From JAJPKR01 sp050746125 (GTDB lineage Bacteria; Acidobacteriota; Terriglobia; Terriglobales; SCQP01): a stretch of 64,000 bases of DNA. A model generated the notes under the pieces. The model saw only the letters and a program-made list of their open reading frames with translations, had not been told where the DNA came from and made no database searches. The position numbers were made by a program, and so were the translations under genes. The stretch's first letter is position 1. Every line of letters begins with the position of its first letter. The stretch lies in contig JBOGKX010000002.1 of assembly GCA_050746125.1 (NCBI GenBank), positions 1 through 64,000 on the forward strand. Reading direction: 5' to 3'. Below, in pieces: positions 15,150-25,165 of the stretch.

Positions 15150-15824
15150 CTAGGGCGCGGGCGTGGGCGGCGCGGAGGGAAGGGGCGCGGCGGGCAGATG
15201 CAAGCGGGCCGCGACCGCGGCCCAGACACGCTGCCGCACTTCCTCGATTGTGCCATCCGCGGCGATCAGGACGCAGCGCTCGGGCTCGCGGCGGGCGATG
15301 GCGCGATAGGCGGCGGCGACGCGGGCGGCAAAGGCGGCGCCTTCGGCCTCGAAGCGGCCCTCGGCGGAGCGCTGGCGGCGCAGCCGCTGCTGGGCGCGGG
15401 CCAGCGCCGCCGCCGGCTCGAGATCGAGGATCAGCGTCAGATCGGGGCGGCAGCCGCCGCACAGGAGGCGATCCAGTTCGCGCACGAGCTCGATGCCCAG
15501 GCCGCGAGCCGCGCCCTGGTAGGCTTCGGTGGCGTCGGTGAAGCGATCGCAGAGGACGATTTCGCCGCGCGCCAGGGCGGGAGCGATGACGCGCTCGACG
15601 TGCTGGGCGCGAGCGGCGAAGAGGAGCGCGAGCTCGGCGCGGGGCGCGGGCGGATCGCCGTCGCGTCCGAGCACCCAGCCGCGGACGGCCTCGCCGAGCG
15701 GCGTGCCCCCCGGCTCGCGCGTGACCAGCACGGGACGCGGCAGCGCCGCGGCCAAGAGCTCGAGCTGGGTCGTCTTGCCGCTGCCATCCACGCCCTCGAA
15801 GGTGATGAAGAGGCCGGCGGGCAT
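15150..15824 (-). CDS. tmk: Thymidylate kinase
   Basis: 224 residues. P-loop FEGVDGSGKTTQ near the N-terminus, the DR(F/Y/H) motif as LCDRFTDATEAYQG, and TREPGGTPLGEAVR. Converts dTMP to dTDP with ATP in DNA precursor synthesis. First gene of the minus-strand run. A G-rich gap separates it from the divergent NtrC-type gene. Confidence 0.95.
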   Translation of the reverse strand: MPAGLFITFEGVDGSGKTTQLELLAAALPRPVLVTREPGGTPLGEAVRGWVLGRDGDPPAPRAELALLFAARAQHVERVIAPALARGEIVLCDRFTDATEAYQGAARGLGIELVRELDRLLCGGCRPDLTLILDLEPAAALARAQQRLRRQRSAEGRFEAEGAAFAARVAAAYRAIARREPERCVLIAADGTIEEVRQRVWAAVAARLHLPAAPLPSAPPTPAP

Positions 15825-15840
15825 GTGGGGACCATGCTAG

Positions 15841-15970
15841 CAGGGGAGGGGGTAGGGTGTAGGGCGTAGGGAGTCGCAGAGGGGAGGCGAGAGGGGAGGC
15901 GCCCGGCGCGAGGGAGGGGGTGTACAGGTGGGCAGGGAGGAGCGAGGGGCGGGGGAGGGGGCGGCGTAGT
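15841..15970 (+). other. G-rich, quadruplex-prone tract between divergent genes
   Basis: The plus strand carries many runs of 3-5 G (GGGGAGGGGGTAGGGTGTAGGG, shown here by its start, through to GGCGGGGGAGGGGGCGG), enough for several G4 motifs. It lies between tmk (minus) and the NtrC-type regulator (plus), so the G-runs fall in the non-template strand for the regulator and the template strand for tmk. No other promoter elements are recognisable. Confidence 0.6.
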
Positions 15971-15981
15971 AAAGTTTGGGC

Positions 15982-17397
<1,416 letters not shown>

Positions 17398-17424
17398 TCG
17401 CCGGCCGCGGAGCGGCGCGGAGCC

Positions 17425-19332
17425 ATGAGGCTCAAAACCAAACTGATCATCGCGCTCTCGCTGCTGGTCCTGGTGGTGGTGGCGACGGCGAGCGGCCTCT
17501 ATCTGGCCAGCATTCTGCGCGAGCAGATGAGCGGCATCTACGCCAACGCCGACTTCGTCTCGCGGGAGATCTTCAACGAGGTGCGGCAGGAGGTGCAGAG
17601 CGCCGCCGCGGCCGGGCTGGTGGATTTGCGGCAGCCCGCGGACGCCGAGCAATTCATGAGCGGCTTGGATCAGAGCGCCTCGCTGACGACGCTGATGAAC
17701 TCGGCGATCGGCTATCCGGTGACGAGCGCGGTGCGCGACGTGGCGGTGGTGAACGCGGACGGGCGAGTGCTGGCGGATTCCGATCCGCAACTGGTGGGAC
17801 AGATTCTGCCGCCGCGCAGCCAACTGCAGGCGGTGACGGGGGGCAGTTGGTGGCGGCAGTTGCAAGCGATCTTCGGCGCGGAGGAAGTTTACGAGGTTTC
17901 GCTGCCGCTGCTGCTGGGCACGCATCCGCTGGGGGCGATTCGCGTGGGGGTGGACACGGCGCTGGTGCGGGCGGCGCTGGCCTCGCGCATCCGCGCGATC
18001 AGTTTCTACGGGCTGCTGATCGTGGTGGTGGCGACGCTGCTGGCGGTGGCCTTCAGCGACTTCGCGCTCTCGCCGCTGAACGCCTTGAGCGCGCAACTGG
18101 ACCGAGTGGCGCGGGGAGAAGAAGCGGCGCTGGGGACGGCGCGCTGGGGCAGCGAGGTGGGGCGGGTATCGTCGAAGATCGAGCTTTTGGGGCGGCAGAT
18201 CCAAGACGCGCGACAGATCTATACCCACCTGCAAGAGAGCGTGACGCAGGTGCTCGAAGGGCTGGAAGAGGGGGTGGTGCTTTTCGGGCCGGACGGGCGG
18301 GCGCTGATGGCGAGCGCGGCGGCGCAGCGCTTTCTGGCGATGGCGCCGGCGCAGGTGGTGGGGCGGCCGGTGGAGGAGGTCTTTCCGTCGCAATCGAGCT
18401 TGGATCGCGCGGTGCGAGTGGCGGTGCAGCAGGAGACGACGCTGGGGCTGCGGGAAGTGGAGCGGCAGCCGGGCGCGCGGCGTCTGCTGGCGCGCGTGGA
18501 CCGCCTGGGCGAGGGCGAGCGGGCGAGCGCGCTGCTGGTGCTGCGCGACGCCGAGCGGGTCCACCGGCTGGAGGATTTGGTGGAAGTGGCGCGGCGGCTT
18601 TCCGCGGTGGGCCGGCTGACGCACGGGGTGGCGCACGAGGTGAAGAATCCGCTGAACGCGATGGCGATTCACCTCGATCTGCTGCGCGCCAAGGCGCAGG
18701 GGCAGGGGCTCGAGCAGCACCTCGACATCATGCGGCACGAACTGGACCGGTTGGATTGGGTGGTGAAGACGTTTCTCGATTTCACGCGTCCGGTGGAAGT
18801 GCGGCTGCGGCCGGTGGACTTGGCGGAAGTGGCGGCGGGTGTCCGCGACCTGGTGGCGGACGAAGCGGCAACGCGGGGCATCGAAGTGGAGGTGGAGAGC
18901 GAAGGGCCGGTGATGCTGTGGGCGGATCGCGACCTGGTGGAGCAGGTGCTGCTGAATCTGGTCAACAACGGCATCGAGGCCAGCGCCGACGGGCTGGCGA
19001 AGGCGAACGGGCGGCGCGGCGGCGGGGCGCGGGTGGTGATGGCGGTGGGGCGGGAAGGCGACGAGGCGGTGGCGCGGGTGCGCGATCAGGGGGCGGGCGT
19101 GGAGGAGGAGATCCGCGACAAGATCTTCGACCTTTATTTTTCGACCAAGGCCAACGGCAGCGGCCTGGGGCTGGCGATCGCGGCGCGGGTGATGCAGCTT
19201 CATAATGGTTCGATCGAACTGGAGCCGAGCGACGGGACGGAGGCGGGCGCGACGTTTTGCCTGCGCTTTCCCGTGCGGGAGGGCGCGGCGGCGGAAGCGG
19301 CGGCGGAAGAGGGGGCGGAGGCGGAGGCATGA
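17425..19332 (+). CDS. Membrane sensor histidine kinase, NtrY/ZraS-like
   Basis: 635 residues. TM1 about 8-30 (IIALSLLVLVVVATASGLYL), an extracytoplasmic domain of about 160 residues, TM2 about 193-215 (FYGLLIVVVATLLAVAF), HAMP-like linker, PAS (about 270-370), HisKA with His404 in HGVAHEVKNPLNAM, and HATPase_c with N-box LLNLVNNGIEAS and GSGLGLAIAARVM. The C-terminal 20 residues are Ala/Glu-rich. Phosphorylates the upstream NtrC-type regulator. Its stop overlaps the start of the following small gene (ATGA). Confidence 0.93.
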   Translation: MRLKTKLIIALSLLVLVVVATASGLYLASILREQMSGIYANADFVSREIFNEVRQEVQSAAAAGLVDLRQPADAEQFMSGLDQSASLTTLMNSAIGYPVTSAVRDVAVVNADGRVLADSDPQLVGQILPPRSQLQAVTGGSWWRQLQAIFGAEEVYEVSLPLLLGTHPLGAIRVGVDTALVRAALASRIRAISFYGLLIVVVATLLAVAFSDFALSPLNALSAQLDRVARGEEAALGTARWGSEVGRVSSKIELLGRQIQDARQIYTHLQESVTQVLEGLEEGVVLFGPDGRALMASAAAQRFLAMAPAQVVGRPVEEVFPSQSSLDRAVRVAVQQETTLGLREVERQPGARRLLARVDRLGEGERASALLVLRDAERVHRLEDLVEVARRLSAVGRLTHGVAHEVKNPLNAMAIHLDLLRAKAQGQGLEQHLDIMRHELDRLDWVVKTFLDFTRPVEVRLRPVDLAEVAAGVRDLVADEAATRGIEVEVESEGPVMLWADRDLVEQVLLNLVNNGIEASADGLAKANGRRGGGARVVMAVGREGDEAVARVRDQGAGVEEEIRDKIFDLYFSTKANGSGLGLAIAARVMQLHNGSIELEPSDGTEAGATFCLRFPVREGAAAEAAAEEGAEAEA

Positions 19333-19931
19333 GTCCAGGGGGAGCGGTTCGATTGCGAGTGGGCGCCGGCTTGGCGCTGGCGCTGGGGCTGCCCTTCGCC
19401 AGCGGCGGCTGCTTCATCTTCAATCATGCGAAGCCGCAGCCGCCGACGCTGGTGATCAACCAGCCGATCGTGCTGAGCTCGGCGCCAGTGGTGAATGTGG
19501 CGACGCCGGCGCCGCCGCCGGTGGAGGCGCCGCCGGTGGAGACAACGATCACTCCGCCGCCGCCGGCGCCGGCGCATCGAGCGCGGCGGACGGCGCATCC
19601 GCGGCCGGAGCGCGAGGCCAAGGAGACGCCGCCGGCGGCGCCGCCGCCGGTCAATCCCGCCGACTTGCCGCAGTTGACCACGAAGCTGTCGCCGCAGGAG
19701 ACCGAAGAGCGCCGGCGCTCGACGAACGAATGGCTCGACGCCGCGCAACACGATCTGCAACTCGTCGCCAACCGCAACTTGGCGGCGCCGCAGGAAGCCA
19801 ACCGGCAGCAGGCGAACGAGTACATCCGCCAGGCGCGACAGGCGCTGGACCAGGCCGACGTGGTGCGGGCGCAGAATCTGGCGCATAAGGCGCTGGTGCT
19901 GGCGGAGGCGATTCTCAATGGCGTGGGGTAG
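19329..19931 (+). CDS. Small exported protein with Pro-rich linker and C-terminal helices
   Basis: 200 residues from the ATG at 19329, which overlaps the kinase stop. N-terminal hydrophobic segment GLALALGLPFASGGCF suggests export, perhaps lipid-linked at the Cys although the lipobox is not canonical. A Pro/Ala-rich span (about 50-120) follows, then a helical domain (TEERRRSTNEWLDAAQHDL, AAPQEANRQQANEYIRQARQ) resembling the helix-hairpin units of periplasmic small proteins. Coupling to the two-component pair suggests a sensory accessory or target. No family named. Confidence 0.65.
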   Translation: MSPGGAVRLRVGAGLALALGLPFASGGCFIFNHAKPQPPTLVINQPIVLSSAPVVNVATPAPPPVEAPPVETTITPPPPAPAHRARRTAHPRPEREAKETPPAAPPPVNPADLPQLTTKLSPQETEERRRSTNEWLDAAQHDLQLVANRNLAAPQEANRQQANEYIRQARQALDQADVVRAQNLAHKALVLAEAILNGVG

Positions 19932-19965
19932 ATAGAAAAACGCTCATGGGTGCATGGGTCGAGGC

Positions 19966-20631
19966 TCATGGCTCTTGGGTCATGGCGGAAGTGGCGGCTT
20001 GCGCGGCTGTGGCTGTGGCAGCTTCGGCGGCGGCGTATCCGGCGATTTCTTCCATATAGCGGTGAAAGAGGACGGCGCGGCGGGCGGTGAGATAGCTCGA
20101 GGCGGTGAGGCGGCGCGCCTGCTTGAGGAGGCGATAGGTCGAGCTCATCACGCCGGCGGGGGGCGGCAGGTCGGGCGCGGCGCCGGCATCGGAGCCGGCC
20201 GCGGACGCCGGTCCGGGGTCGGGGCCGGTGCCGGTGGCTGATTCACCGGGCGCGGCGGCGGGGACGGGCGGGTTGGCGAGGTAAGCGGAGTAGGCGGCGA
20301 GCCCATTGGGATTGAGGGCGAATTTGAGCATGGCCAGGGCCATGCGATCGTCGCCATTGAGAGCGGCGTTGAGGGAACCGGTGACGAGCATGGCGGAGGA
20401 GCAGAAGAGGTGGTTGGCGAGGTCGGCGGCCATCCAGCGGCGGAAGGCGGGGTTGCGCTGCCAGCGGTAGAGGCTGGTGGGTGACACACCGGCTTGGCCG
20501 CAAAGGTCACGGATGCTGGCCGCAGGCTCTTCATTTCGCAGGACTTCGAGCAATTTGCGCTGGGCGGCGGAGGGCTGAAAATTTGTGCCACCACTTTGGG
20601 GGGAGGCGGGTTGGAGCGCGGGTGAAGCCAT
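19966..20631 (-). CDS. phBC6A51-type HTH protein, phage small-terminase-like
   Basis: 221 residues. About 20-85 hold a helix-turn-helix of the phBC6A51/terminase small-subunit type: SAAQRKLLEVLRNEE, IRDLCGQAGVSPTSLYRWQ, NPAFRRWM. A helical region (ALNGDDRMALAMLKFALNPNG) and a Pro/Gly-rich hinge lead to a second helical part. In phages such proteins recognise DNA for packaging; here there is no large terminase nearby, so it is a phage remnant or a domesticated regulator. A truncated sister copy lies at 21522-21690. Low-complexity Ala-rich C-terminus. Confidence 0.6.
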   Translation of the reverse strand: MASPALQPASPQSGGTNFQPSAAQRKLLEVLRNEEPAASIRDLCGQAGVSPTSLYRWQRNPAFRRWMAADLANHLFCSSAMLVTGSLNAALNGDDRMALAMLKFALNPNGLAAYSAYLANPPVPAAAPGESATGTGPDPGPASAAGSDAGAAPDLPPPAGVMSSTYRLLKQARRLTASSYLTARRAVLFHRYMEEIAGYAAAEAATATAAQAATSAMTQEP

Positions 20632-20642
20632 GGTGTGTTTCC

Positions 20643-20729
20643 TTAGGCGGACGCGGACGGCTTGGCGGCTGCCAGCAGGCGGCGCTGGGCGGCGGCTGGG
20701 ATGCCCGAGACCGTAATGGGGTGGGTCAT
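20643..20729 (-). pseudogene. Deleted copy of the 21691-22047 HTH gene (28 codons left)
   Basis: ATG at 20729 to TAA at 20643. The start (MTHP) matches MSHP of the full-length gene at 22047, AAQRRLLAAAK matches EAQRRLVATAK, and the end SASA-stop matches TASA-stop. Most of the middle, including the HTH, is missing. It lies directly before the full-length gene at 19966-20631 and after the palindrome at 20741-20762, mirroring the arrangement at 21522-22094. It could in principle be translated as a 28-residue peptide. Confidence 0.6.
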
Positions 20730-20740
20730 TTCCTGTTTAC

Positions 20741-20762
20741 AGTGAGTCGTGCGGGACTCACT
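20741..20762. promoter_or_regulatory. Palindrome AGTGAGTC-N6-GACTCACT upstream of the HTH block (copy 1)
   Basis: Perfect 8-bp arms around GTGCGG, ending 12 bases before the remnant start at 20729. The same arms plus the adjoining TCTGACTGGATGC occur at 22069-22103 before the second block. Position just upstream of a start codon suggests an operator for the HTH protein, or a leader hairpin. Confidence 0.55.
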
Positions 20763-20986
20763 CTGACTGGATGCAGGGCTGGGCCGAAAGGGTTGCCTGG
20801 CGGATGCGGGAGGCCGCGCGGTGGATTTTGTGAGTACCCCCTCGGAGAGGGGGATGGAGCTGGGGGGGTACTGATTGCTCGTTGAGAACCCGCTGGGCTT
20901 GGGAGCCGGGCCCAGTGACTATCGTCGGCGCCGAGTGGCAGTTCGCCGATCGTAACGCGAAATAGCGACTGATTTGCCCGGCGCGC

Positions 20987-21298
20987 TTAGGCGTGGCGGT
21001 CGGCGTAGATCTCCTCGAGGAAGCTGTCGAGGTCTTCATCCTCGGGCCAACCGCCGGCGAGCGCGCGGGGATCGTCGAGGGGCTTTACGTTTTGCGTGGC
21101 GGCGAGTTGCTCCAGGGAGTTCGATTCGAAGAAGGTTTGTCCTCCCATGCGCGAATAATCGATTGGCGTCAGAGAATCCAACGCCAGTTCGTCCGTGCGG
21201 CCGGTGTTCGGGTCGAGCATTGCGTGGCCGCTGGCGCGAACCGGGTTGCGCAGCGCGGCAGAGACGACTCCGGCTTGCTCTGGCGTGAAACGGCACAT
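20987..21298 (-). CDS. Small acidic hypothetical protein (103 aa)
   Basis: 103 residues starting MCRFTPEQAGVVSAAL and ending WPEDEDLDSFLEEIYADRHA. Balanced composition and lower GC than the flanks argue for a genuine gene. The acidic C-terminal helix resembles the toxin-binding tails of some small antitoxins, but no toxin is adjacent on this strand. It lies between the two copies of the phage-like HTH block and may have been carried in with it. Function unknown. Confidence 0.55.
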   Translation of the reverse strand: MCRFTPEQAGVVSAALRNPVRASGHAMLDPNTGRTDELALDSLTPIDYSRMGGQTFFESNSLEQLAATQNVKPLDDPRALAGGWPEDEDLDSFLEEIYADRHA

Positions 21299-21521
21299 GA
21301 CGGCGGCGCCGAACGCGGGACGGATGCGGCAGCGGCCACGCTCGGCTGTCTCTGAGTTTTGGACGCGGCTGACGGAAAGGCGATTCTCCTTGCCTTGGCA
21401 TTGTGGCGCACAAATTATTTGGATGCCATACGTTCAGTTCAACGGGAGCCTAACGGATCAGTGCGGACGCTAAAGAATTGGGTGGCGGACCGATTTGGGA
21501 GCTGGGGCTGTGGCGGCCAGG

Positions 21522-21690
21522 GAAGGCGGGGTTGCGCTGCCAGCGGTAGAGACTGGTGGGTGACACACCGGCTTGTCCGCAAAGGTCACAGAGCTTCGAG
21601 CAGTTTGCGCTGGGCGGCGGAAGGCTGAAAATGTGTGCCACCACTTTGGGGGGAGGCGGGTTGCAGCGCGGGCGAAGCCATGGTGGTCTC
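21522..21690 (-). pseudogene. Truncated duplicate of the phage-like HTH gene
   Basis: From the ATG region near 21681 (GCCATGG context identical to that at 20631) the frame repeats the first part of the 19966-20631 gene: near-identical DNA for about 165 bases, including the DLCGQAGVSPTSLYRWQRNP coding part. About 30 bases equivalent to 20508-20540 are missing, and the similarity stops at about 21522 just after NPAF. The remainder of the gene is absent. It follows the full-length 21691-22047 gene, as the original follows its remnant. Confidence 0.7.
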
Positions 21691-22047
21691 CTAGGCGGAC
21701 GCGGTGTCGGCGGGCGGCGCGGGCGCGGGCGATTGCGCCATGGCGAGGGGGACGCAGCCGGTGAGGAACCAATACGAGAGCAGTTCGCGGGTGATCCAGG
21801 CGCGGAATGCCGGACGGCGGCGCCAGCGATAGACGGTGCCGCGGGCGACATGGGCGCGGCGGCAGAGTTCGCGAATGCTGACGTCGCGCTGCTGGCGCTT
21901 GGCAGTGGCGACCAGGCGGCGCTGCGCTTCGGTGGGCGTGTAGGCGGCGGCGTTGGCTTGCGCCGCGGCCGCCTCGGCGATCATGGCCTCGAACGTAGCC
22001 ACGGCCAGGGCGCGCGCGGCTCGCGCGTCGTTGCTGGGGTGTGACAT
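21691..22047 (-). CDS. phBC6A51-type HTH protein, short form
   Basis: 118 residues from the ATG at 22047 (GAGGG seven bases before; an ATG at 22053 is also possible). The central HTH, EAQRRLVATAKRQQ then IRELCRRAHVARGTVYRWRR and RPAFRAWI, is of the same terminase-small-subunit-like type as the 19966-20631 protein, but the C-terminal half is lacking. A palindrome at 22069-22094 lies just upstream. Possibly a DNA-binding regulator of phage origin. A deleted copy remains at 20643-20729. Confidence 0.6.
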   Translation of the reverse strand: MSHPSNDARAARALAVATFEAMIAEAAAAQANAAAYTPTEAQRRLVATAKRQQRDVSIRELCRRAHVARGTVYRWRRRPAFRAWITRELLSYWFLTGCVPLAMAQSPAPAPPADTASA

Positions 22048-22068
22048 GGGCATGCCCTCGTTTTCGTC

Positions 22069-22094
22069 AGAGTGAGTCGGTGGCGACTCACTCT
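22069..22094. promoter_or_regulatory. Palindrome AGAGTGAGTCG-N4-CGACTCACTCT upstream of the HTH block (copy 2)
   Basis: Perfect 11-bp arms with a GTGG loop, ending about 16-22 bases before the start of the short HTH gene. Its inner arms are identical to those at 20741-20762, and the flank TGACTGGATGC and GGTTGCCTGG segments are shared too, so the whole upstream region was duplicated. The remaining sequence to 22287 holds a C-rich stretch and no recognisable gene. Confidence 0.6.
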
Positions 22095-22287
22095 GACTGG
22101 ATGCCCTGGTTGGCCGAGAGGGTTGCCTGGAAGCGAAGGACCGCGCCCCGGCCACGGCCCCCGCGCCCGGCGGGCCCTAGGACAGCAGCAGGCAAACCCC
22201 CGGCCCCCCCCTCTCTGGGGGAGCTGCTTACGATTGCGCGAGAGCCATCGGCCGGCGAGCTGGCGCGCGGACCGGGCGCTCGGTTAG

Positions 22288-25149
22288 TTATTCGATGAGG
22301 TCGGCTTCGCGCAGAGGCTCGAGCACGCCGTTTTGGAGTTTCGATTGGTCGAAGCCGGCGGGGGATTCCGCGTGGATGGTCACGTCGACTTCGCCGGCCA
22401 TATCGGCGAGGTTGGCGAGGGCATTCCAGGCCTTGAAGAGCGCGTTGCGGTCGGCGCGGAGTTGAAGGTCGAGAGTTTTCTGGAGGGCCGGTGAGGGCGC
22501 GCCGGGCGCAGCGGTTGGGATTGGGGCGTTCAAGGGACCGGGGGCCGGCGCCGCAGGGCCACCGGCGGGCGGTTGCGGAGTGGTTTGGACCGTCGGCGGG
22601 ACCGCTTGGGGCAGGAAGAGGAAGCCGGCGTCGAGATCGATCTCATCGGCGCGGAGCGGGAAGCCGATGCGAATTTGCGACGGCGCGACGCGGTAAACGC
22701 CCGCGGAGAGTTGCGGCGGGGGACCCGCGTAGTAAGCGAAGAGGCCGGCGTGGGCCCCCTTGGCGAGGGCGTCGCAAAGGGCGGAGTCGTCGGCGAGGCG
22801 GGTGAAGCCGAGGATAGAGAAGAAGCCGTCACGGATCTCGGCGGTGGAGATGGCGAGGGCGGGGGGCTGACCCTGGCCGAGGCGGAAGAGGTCGATGATT
22901 TTGCCGGGAGCGAGGCTAGTGAAGACGCGGCGGTGGAGGTCGATGAGCATTTCCATCAGCCGATCGTGGATGCGCGCGCGCTTCATTTCGTCGAGGCGCG
23001 CGGAGACGGAGCGGCCGCCGATAGCGACGACGTCGATCGAGATGCCGCCGTTGAGCTTGGGCAGCCAAACCTCGGAGTAAAGCTTGAGCAGGGCGGCTTC
23101 GACCGAGGCTTCCTCGGTTTTTTGCTTTTCTACGAGCTGGGATTTCTGCTCGTCGGTGAGGTTGTGCTGCCTGGCCTTTTGCTTTACGCGATCAATGGCG
23201 AGCAAGTAGCGGACGGAGCGGCGGAGGGTTTCGACCTCGGCGGCGGCGGGAACGGCGAGGCCGAGCCCGTTGCGGTACTGGCGCGGCTTGTCGCCGCAAT
23301 TTTCGAACAGCTCGGCGGCGAGGCTCTGGCGCTGGGGCTTGGGCTGGCCAGCGAAGTCGAGGGGGAGATAGGCGACGAGGAATTCGGGCTGGCGATCGGG
23401 GATGGCGGCGGAATTCGGCGGCCAGATGCAGGCGTTGCGCGCGGCTTGCTTGCCGCCGCTGGCGATGCGTTCCTCGATCAGTTCGCGGATGCGCTCTTCG
23501 ACCGCGTGCTCGCTGCGGGAGATCGATTCGGCCTCTTGCTCGACCAGGAGGGTGACGTTGGGGTCTTTTTTGAAGCAGTAGCGGACGCCGTCGAAGTGCA
23601 GGTAGAGGCACTGCTCGCGCAGGTCCTTGAGGCAGGCTTGGGCGGTGGTGGAATCGAGATCGGGACCGACACAGGCCTGCAAAAGGTCTTGTTCGCCGAT
23701 ACCTGGAGGCAGCAGATCGGAGGTGCCGCCGCCGGGGCGGCGCAGGCCGCCGAAGGAGTACATGAGTATGGCGGTGGCGAGGCGGGAGGCGGGACGGCGG
23801 CCGGACTCGGCGGGCGACTCCTTGGCGCGGCGTTCGTCGATGCGGCGGGCGCGGGCATTGGCGCCGATGAGGTCATGCTCGAGGACGGGCTGGAAATCGG
23901 GCTGCTGGCCGACCTCCTTGAAGAAAGCGAGGCGGACTTCGGCGTCGTGGAGAGGAACGTCGCCGGGACCGAGGAGGGCGCGACTTGCGCCTTCACGATG
24001 GGCGGCGCGGAGGCAGGCGGCGAGGAAGCGGAGGGCGCCGCGTGTGCGCTGGAAATCGGGGATGGCGGCCCAGCGCTCGCGCATGAGGTCGATGAGGGCG
24101 GGGTGGAAGGGAAAGGCGGCGCGGATGCGGTCGCGGAGGGCGAGGCCGTCGCCTTCGGCGGCTTGCCGCTCGGCGACGGTGAGGGCGTAGGAGCGGCGCA
24201 TCTGGGTGACGGTTTCCTGGAAGGCGGTGGCGGCCGGGGTAGCGTCGGCTGGCGAGGGCATGACGTCGAGGAGGCGACGGCGGACGACGGCGAGGATTTC
24301 GTCGCCGGCGACGGGCTCGCGGAGCTGGTCCTTGCGGGCGGCGAGGTGGTCGAGGGTGTGGAGGATGTTGGTGTATTCGATGGCTTCGCGCTGGCTCGAC
24401 TGGAGGGAATAGACGAGGACGGAATTCGGGCTATTGGCGACGGCGACGGTGAGGCGCTGGAGGAAGGCGAGGGTTTCGTCGCGAAGGGTAGTGTCGTGGA
24501 CCTTGATGCCGCCGACGGAGATCAGATGATTGAGAACTTCGTCGAGCAGGATGAGGTTGGGACCGGCGCCGAGGAGGGCGATGATTTCGTCGGCGCCGGG
24601 GGCGACGCGCGCTTCGTCGTGCGCGCGCAAGCGGTCGTAGCCGGCGCGTTGGCCGAGCCCCCAGGCGAGCCATCCCCACATGGTGCGGGGGCGGAGGTTG
24701 TCGCCGGGGACGGACTTGCCATTGAGGGGATCGAAGAATTGGCCGTCGAAGACGGCGGTGCGGACGCCGGTTGGGCGCGCGAGGGCGGCGGCCTCGGGGA
24801 TGGCGTCGAGGGCGGCGCGGGCGCGGCCGGCGTGGAAGAGAGCGGCGAGGGTATGGGATTTGCCGCCGCCGAATGGCGTCACGAGCTTCATGACGCGGTT
24901 ACCGCCGCCGCCGGCGAGGCGCGAGAGCGAATCTTCGAGGAGAGAGCGCAGGCCTTGGGTCAGGTAGGAGGCGCGGAAGAAGTGTTCGGGATCGCGATAG
25001 ACGGCGGGGACCGTGGGGCTGCCGTCGGCGAGGGGACCGAGGTCGAGGGCGAAGACATCCTCGGAGAAATCCTTGGCGAGCACGTCGGGGTGGAGGCGAA
25101 CAAGCGCGAGCCATGGCTTGAGCGGGGCGGGGATGGCGGCGGTGGTCAT
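22288..25149 (-). CDS. DUF499-family AAA+ ATPase of a methylase-linked defence cassette
   Basis: 953 residues. Walker A TPFGGGKSHT at about 91-100 and Walker B LILLDEVLNHL at about 199-209, both diagnostic of the DUF499 (COG1483) family, with an N-terminal part typical of the family (HPDVLAKDFSEDVFALDLG). Pro-rich hinge near 860 and a helical tail. Family knowledge: these ATPases occur with DUF1156 methylases and SNF2-type helicases in defence islands. Here the methylase and helicases lie 1.8 kb upstream on the same strand, separated by an inverted toxin-antitoxin pair. No clear ribosome binding site precedes the ATG. Confidence 0.85.
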   Translation of the reverse strand: MTTAAIPAPLKPWLALVRLHPDVLAKDFSEDVFALDLGPLADGSPTVPAVYRDPEHFFRASYLTQGLRSLLEDSLSRLAGGGGNRVMKLVTPFGGGKSHTLAALFHAGRARAALDAIPEAAALARPTGVRTAVFDGQFFDPLNGKSVPGDNLRPRTMWGWLAWGLGQRAGYDRLRAHDEARVAPGADEIIALLGAGPNLILLDEVLNHLISVGGIKVHDTTLRDETLAFLQRLTVAVANSPNSVLVYSLQSSQREAIEYTNILHTLDHLAARKDQLREPVAGDEILAVVRRRLLDVMPSPADATPAATAFQETVTQMRRSYALTVAERQAAEGDGLALRDRIRAAFPFHPALIDLMRERWAAIPDFQRTRGALRFLAACLRAAHREGASRALLGPGDVPLHDAEVRLAFFKEVGQQPDFQPVLEHDLIGANARARRIDERRAKESPAESGRRPASRLATAILMYSFGGLRRPGGGTSDLLPPGIGEQDLLQACVGPDLDSTTAQACLKDLREQCLYLHFDGVRYCFKKDPNVTLLVEQEAESISRSEHAVEERIRELIEERIASGGKQAARNACIWPPNSAAIPDRQPEFLVAYLPLDFAGQPKPQRQSLAAELFENCGDKPRQYRNGLGLAVPAAAEVETLRRSVRYLLAIDRVKQKARQHNLTDEQKSQLVEKQKTEEASVEAALLKLYSEVWLPKLNGGISIDVVAIGGRSVSARLDEMKRARIHDRLMEMLIDLHRRVFTSLAPGKIIDLFRLGQGQPPALAISTAEIRDGFFSILGFTRLADDSALCDALAKGAHAGLFAYYAGPPPQLSAGVYRVAPSQIRIGFPLRADEIDLDAGFLFLPQAVPPTVQTTPQPPAGGPAAPAPGPLNAPIPTAAPGAPSPALQKTLDLQLRADRNALFKAWNALANLADMAGEVDVTIHAESPAGFDQSKLQNGVLEPLREADLIE

Positions 25150-25165
25150 GAGCGGCTGCGAAGGA

